The position numbers were made by a program, and so were the translations under genes. Positions 58,601 through 64,000 of a stretch of 64,000 bases of DNA are shown in pieces. Each line of letters begins with the position of its first letter. Within the stretch, counting starts at the first letter, position 1. Source of the DNA: Inia geoffrensis (Eukaryota; Chordata; Mammalia; Artiodactyla; Iniidae); NCBI GenBank assembly GCA_036417435.1, contig CM070903.1, forward strand, positions 57,884,001-57,948,000, in the 5' to 3' direction. Below the pieces are notes generated by a model. It was not told the origin of the DNA. It saw nothing but the letters and a program-made list of their open reading frames with translations, and ran no database searches.

Positions 58601-59495
58601 TTCTTCATAAGGTTATAGTTTACCATGAGGAAGAAGCACAGGTACAATAGAAGCAGATAACATGAGTTTGAGTCACCTGCATATATAATTTATTCATGCT
58701 TTTTGGAGCTTCTTAGGCCCAATACAAAGTATACCATTTGCATTATCCAATGGGTACTGTGTCTGTCTGACTGCATGATTCAGTGGGTCTGATAATATCA
58801 AGCTCATGGTGGATAACTTCAATTCCATAGTCATTTGATGTTCTTGATAAGACATTAGCAATGTAGAACTCCATCCAAGCCCTTTGCTCCAAGAAAACAT
58901 CAACGGTTAAGAAATCTTACCCTCCTTTTGTGTCTAGTATATATCTAATGACCTTGGATTGTCCTGCTCTTGCATAGTCTGACTCATCTTCCCCTTTCCT
59001 GAATTTCTTGGGTAAGACCTATCTTTAAACTTTATCATGACGATCTTAAGACCCACACATAACTCATTTGTCTACCTGTATTTATCTAATCTCAGGTTCC
59101 TTCCATTTCCTCAAGACATTTCTGATTAATGAATATCTCCCCACTGCAATCACCTGAATAAAACCGTCTCCTTAATTGTTGCATTTTGTCTTCTAGGGCT
59201 TTCTAGCTTTTTCGGACACCATGATATGCCAGCAGCTGTTTTACAAATGGTGAGTAGTTTCTGTTGTACTCTAAAAATGTTGTATTATTACTTTAAATTA
59301 TTTTTAATTTTTAGATTATCAGTTGGTTTTGATATTAAGCATGATGCCAAATTACATTTGAAAAATCTTTTCTACATCTATCAAGATATTGGTTTTCTAC
59401 TGCTAATGTGATATATAGTACATGAAAACATTTTCTAATATTAAACCAACAAAATATAAGGATATATTTTACTTGATTGTGTAGATTAACCTTTC
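58601..59495. other. Unassigned DNA
   Basis: No gene supported; short frames only. It may continue the ERV-like stretch to about 59170. Confidence 0.4.
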
Positions 59496-59507
59496 ATGAT
59501 ATTATTT

Positions 59508-59906
59508 TTCTTAATTTTTATTGAAGTATAGTTGATTTACAATGTTGTATTAGTTTCAGCTGTACAGCAAAGTGAATCAGTTATACATATACATATATCC
59601 ACTCTTTTTTTAGATTCTTTTCCCTATAGGCCATTACAGAGTATTGAGTAGAGTTCCCTGCTCTATACAGTAGGTCCTTATTAGTTATCTATTTTATATA
59701 TAGTAATGTGTATATGTCAATCCCAATCTCCCAATTTTTCCCTACCCCTCCTTATCCCCTAGTAACTATAAGTTTATTTTCTATATCTGTGACTCTACTT
59801 CTGTTTTGTAAATAAGTTCATTTGTACCCTTTTTTTAGCTTATACATATAAGCGAAATCATATGATATTTGTCTTTCTGTATCTGACTTACTTCACTCAG
59901 TACGTG
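59508..59906 (-). mobile_element. L1 3' UTR, antisense, 5'-truncated
   Basis: 'tattgaagtatagttgattt', 'agctgtacagcaaagtgaat', 'cagtaggtccttattagtta' and 'gtctttctgtatctgactta' are the complement of the cetartiodactyl L1 3' end. TSD ATGATATTATTT at 59496-59507 and 59907-59918. Shares its family with the 35.8-40.8 kb L1. Confidence 0.93.
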
Positions 59907-59918
59907 ATGATATTATTT

Positions 59919-62332
59919 AATTTGAATGCTTATTCTTATGTTCTTGCATTCATGCATCTGTCAGTAATTTTTTGGTAAACAGCAGAATTTTTTGTCAGAT
60001 AAATGCATTAGATTCATTTCACTAGATTCATAAAGTGAAGTGTACCATATTTTTTATGTTCTAAAATATCTTTATAATGTGGAAATTATCAATTTCCTAA
60101 TATTTTGAAAGAATTATTCAATAAAAGTGAATCTTATTTTTTATTGGTAAATATACCTTTAATATCAGTAACACATTTTAATTATGCTACTTGCCTAGCT
60201 ATTACATATTGAGTCAATTTTGAACATTTATTTTACAGAAAATAAGATATTTTAGTGAAATTTAAAAAAATTGTTAGTAATCATTTGCATACTATTTTAT
60301 TATAATTAATAACTATATATATATTTGTATTTTCTTCTCTATCTCAAGGAATTATAGTTACAAAACACAGTGCAAATATTATGGATCATACAAAGTAATG
60401 ATCATAATACAGCTAACACTTTGGACAGTTCATAGAGAGAAAGGGAGAAAGTGTTAGGCTATTTTTAAGAAATATTTCATAGATTTTACAGATTTTGCAT
60501 ATTTCATAGATTTTATAGATTTAGCATAAGATATTTAAAGTAATTTTAAAATACAAATTCAAATGCTTAATGCTCTACATAAATTTTATTATAAGAGTTT
60601 GAAAGCAGATGCATCTGATATTTATCAAGTTTTTCAAAGAGAGAAGAAAATTTTACTTACTCTTACCTAAATCCTATCTCCTGAGTTCTCTTACCCACTC
60701 CCTTGGGGGGAAGGAGAAGATTATTCGAATTATCCCAGGATAATTGATAATGGAACAGTCCATTGCACTGAGAGGCCAAGCCTGCTCTTGTACAGGACTG
60801 CAGCCTGATCTTTTGACCTCAACCACAATCATACAAGAGTGTGGCAGCAGTATAGCTTCCATAACTGGGGCAGCAACAGTGCAATCTCAATGGTTCAGAC
60901 AAAAGTCAGTTCATCTTTTTCATACTTCCAATCAAGATTCAAATAACATGGGTGTTCAATTTCATTCCAAGGTCATTTTGTTATAGAAAAATAACACACC
61001 AATGTGTTAACAGTGGTTATATCTTGATTTGGGGTTTCCAGTTTGTTTTATTGATTTTTGTTTTCATTATTTCTATCTTCTATATTTCTATGATGAATGT
61101 ATATTATCTGTGTATTAAAACAGTAAGGAGAGACATAAAATAAGCAAAACACTACTGGAAGTATATCTGCTAAAATATTTATGGAGATTTAATCTGAAAA
61201 TTGAATTATTGGTGATTTTTTCCTTTCTTCTAAAAATAGTAGTTAGGAGAAAAGTTAGGTTTTAAAAAGAGCTTTTTAAAAAAGAGCTACCAAAAGGTGG
61301 AATGAATGTGATAAATTTGTTGTGAACAGAAAGAGAAAAATACCCCACTACTCTTGACATTTGTCAGCAACCTTCCTACACTGAGGATTTCTAAGCTTTC
61401 TCTATCCTGGGGTTTTGCTCATGGTTTCAAGTATTAATGCCCCCTTTTATTTTGGCTTTGAATGTTATTTTTCTTTTTCCTAAGCCCCTATCTCTTTTTA
61501 TTTGTATTCAACTCTCAGGATATCTAGCTCCCAAACTCTCTATAACCACTGCTCACTTGATGGATGTTCCCCTTTCCCAATTTGTTCATCACTGTCACTT
61601 TACGATCATTTAAAATAAGACTTAGTCTTTCACACTCTCAAAGTAGGGTGTCTCTGGGGATTACTGCAACTAATCAATTAGCAGTTGAGCAATCTTGTTA
61701 TAAATAATCTCAAATGCATTATAAAATATGAGCTAATTGAAATAAATAGTAGAGTTTAAACCTGAATACAATAATGCTTCAGAGTAAACAAGTGGTGAAA
61801 TCACTAATACAGGACTAGGAAGGGCAAACTGCTTCTTTCAATTTGTATTTAAGAAGTGATTAACCAGGCTGTTTCCATGAATTGAGAAATGTAGGTCATT
61901 TAAAGAGGAATGAACTGTTTTCTAAAATCAATAAATTATGGAATGATGAGAAAATATTTTGAGGTGTCCTCTGTGGGCACGTTAATGCTTTTCTAGAGAC
62001 TGCATAATTGCTTTGCTCAATTATTTGAAGAAAAGATTGGAATGCCTCCTTTGAAAGGAAACCAAATTAGAACTACGTCAAACTCCACAGCAGCCAATCT
62101 CCACGGTCTCTTGTGCAACAGTCACTCCTTGGATTCTTAGAATGTTCCTTGAGCAGCAGTTAAATTGATTCCATTGCATCTTTCAGAAATCAAAGATGAG
62201 TGCTCATGTATTTCTGTAATTTTGACCGTTGGATTGTCTGGATACAGGTATGGATTAGACATTGTCACCAGATTTTCTATCTATATTTTACTCATTTTCT
62301 TTTATGTGGATTGGGCAGCATATAAATGCAAG

Positions 62333-62335
<3 letters not shown>
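59919..62335. other. Unassigned AT-rich DNA
   Basis: 2.4 kb without recognised gene or repeat. Frames at 60744-60986 and 60952-61143 have no motif. Confidence 0.5.
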
Positions 62336-62371
<36 letters not shown>

Positions 62372-62404
62372 CCAAATTATTTGTGTGTGTGTGTGTGTGT
62401 GTGT
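62336..62404. repeat. Compound (AT)n / (TG)n microsatellite
   Basis: AT run at 62336-62370, an 11-base spacer, then a TG run at 62382-62404. Confidence 0.98.
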
Positions 62405-63619
62405 AATTTGTAGGTCAAATGAGAATGCCAGACAAACACAAGGACTTTTATAAAATGGAGCTGCTCCAAGGTTTATTTATTCTACTCTGACCGCTAGAAT
62501 CATGAATGTAAGAGACAGAAATAGGCACCTTGTCCAGGTTCCTAGTTATTGTAACAAGACCAGCCATGTTTTTGGTTGCTTGTTTTTACCCAAGACTTAC
62601 TGAAAATAGCAGAGACATTTGGTGGGAATAGGTGAAGCCCATCCTATACTGTTGTACAGTTAACTTTACACAGCTATGAGCTACAGAGTATAAACAGTGG
62701 GCTGGTTACTTTCTACTTTCTATTTCATCTTATGATACGTTTGGTGAGAGTATCAAGGAAGAGGAGCTAATGGATGTGAGATACCTGAATCCTTCATAAC
62801 ACTGTTTCTCAGGGTTAGAATTTCTCACAGATTCATGCCCGGTAGAATCACCTGGTCGAGAAAGCTTTTACAGTCAGGAGGAATAAAAGGCTACTAGGCT
62901 AGGGCCACCTTAACAAAGATCGCAATTTAATTATTTATGGTGGTATCTTGTTAATGTTATGTTTTTCAAACCACCTTATAATAGAGAATCATTGTATTGG
63001 AGTTCAGACTTAGAAAGTTCCTCTTGCATTTGCCAAATCCAATTTGACCCCATTTCCCTGGCACCCATGAAACACTTGTACAGTGACTTGCACTCATTAT
63101 TTTCTTCCTGTAGCTGATTATGCATATACAGTGTTTTTGTGTGTGTTTGGCATATTTCGGAGTTCTGCAGTGAAATAAGTAAAAAAAAAAAAAAAAAAAA
63201 AGACAACATCAGAATCAATTTTTAATGTATGTTTCAGGAAACTCAGTGTACTTTATTTCATTTTTAACTGGACCAGCTGACTTTACCATTCCCACTTTCC
63301 TTTTCCCCTGAAAAAAGGAAACATATTTTACATTAATACAGCAAATTGAATTTTTGACCATTTCTTTTATTTTGTCTTAATATCCTAATTCTAAATGGTT
63401 TGGCTGTCAGCTGGTATCTGTTTATAAATGTGAAAATGCCATCAGTCACATTACTCAAGTTGCACCATGGTATGCTTTTTAAGTAAGAGTAATAGTTGTA
63501 AAAGTTTTACTTCTTACTAATTACATATAGATAACTCCAGATGGTCCAAAATTTATTTCAGAGTCCAGAAACTGGATTGAATCAATCTACCATTAGTAGC
63601 ACCTAGAATTTTCATCTAT
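62405..63619. other. Unassigned DNA with A-run
   Basis: No gene or repeat family recognised. A 21-base A-run at 63181-63201 has no SINE body attached. Confidence 0.45.
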
Positions 63620-63860
63620 ACTTGTGAGTCAGTAATGCCTAATGGTTAAGGAGATAAGCTCTTATGTTGGGTATGTGTGACCAGCTCTTAGCTCTGTCAC
63701 ATACTTGCTTTTGTCCCTGGATGTTTTTATTCTCTCTGTGCTTCTCATTACTCACTTATAAAATTAGGATAATTATAATCATCTCATGCACAGGATTGAT
63801 CCTATGCACACGACACATAATGGGTGCTCAGTGAGTTAGCTGTTATTTAATATTTTTGAT
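63620..63860 (+). repeat. MIR-type SINE remnant
   Basis: 'gcctaatggttaaggagata', 'cttagctctgtcacatactt', 'cacttataaaattaggataa' and 'cataatgggtgctcagtgag' in MIR order, nearly full length. Confidence 0.88.
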
Positions 63861-64000
63861 GTGAGCTCCTTTCATATTCAGATTAGACTTATGTGAAATA
63901 CCCTAACTGCCTAACTGAAAGGCCACCTCCAGTGCCTCTCCTGTATCCCAAAGTCAAGTGTGATCTATAATATAAATATTGATACATCTATATTATGCAC

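Noticed and set aside
1..64000. CRISPR array, operon or other prokaryotic system
   Set aside because: No regularly spaced direct repeats, no dense coding and no ribosome-binding sites; SINE/LINE/LTR content shows mammalian nuclear DNA.

Overview
This is nuclear DNA from a mammal, almost certainly a cetacean. The strongest clue is a set of nine short copies of a tRNA-derived SINE (about 120-215 bp) and two copies of its longer relative, read as the CHR family of the cetacean/hippo/ruminant lineage. They carry the opening GGGCTTCCCTGGTGG, a tRNA-like B box (GGTTCGTGCCC) and an A-rich tail, and most have a clear target-site duplication (TSD). The L1 elements have the antisense 3' end typical of cetartiodactyl L1. 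Base composition is AT-rich, introns or intergenic DNA fit, and no complete protein-coding gene or structural RNA gene could be supported. All family names come from recognition by eye, not from a database search.

Layout. 1-12 kb: mostly unassigned DNA with two CHR SINEs, MIR and L2 remnants, an antisense MLT1-type LTR (5.1-5.6 kb), small tandem duplications, a perfect hairpin, a CA microsatellite and one weak exon-like open frame (8.9-9.1 kb, minus). 12-17 kb: decayed antisense L1, interrupted by a composite CHR SINE insertion (14.3-15.0 kb) and a sense MLT1-type LTR (15.4-15.9 kb). 17.1-21.1 kb: remnant of a class I-like endogenous retrovirus with two related short LTRs, a retroviral-type leader, almost no recognisable coding sequence, a CHR SINE, and an orphan L1 5' end. 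21.2-32.8 kb: an L1 3' tail, a hAT-Charlie MITE, another antisense L1 (24.8-27.2 kb) and a MIR.

32.8-42.7 kb is an L1 pile-up on the minus strand: an old L1 3' region, a younger L1 nested in it, a small fold-back, then a nearly full-length L1 (about 35.77-40.83 kb) with damaged endonuclease and reverse transcriptase motifs and a G-rich 3' UTR, and a further old L1 ORF2 piece. 43.2-44.6 kb holds three young CHR SINEs in mixed orientation. 45-64 kb is mostly unassigned AT-rich DNA with MIR/L2 remnants, two further CHR SINEs, a recent 104-bp tandem duplication, a probable degenerate ERVL-like segment (57-58.6 kb), an L1 3' tail, and a TA/TG microsatellite.

Nothing here looks like an organised biological system. 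The most interesting points are structural: the composite SINE with one TSD pair and an embedded palindrome, the near-identical tandem duplication at 56.2 kb, fold-back structures, the inverted young SINE set, and the orphan L1 5' end inside the retroviral remnant.
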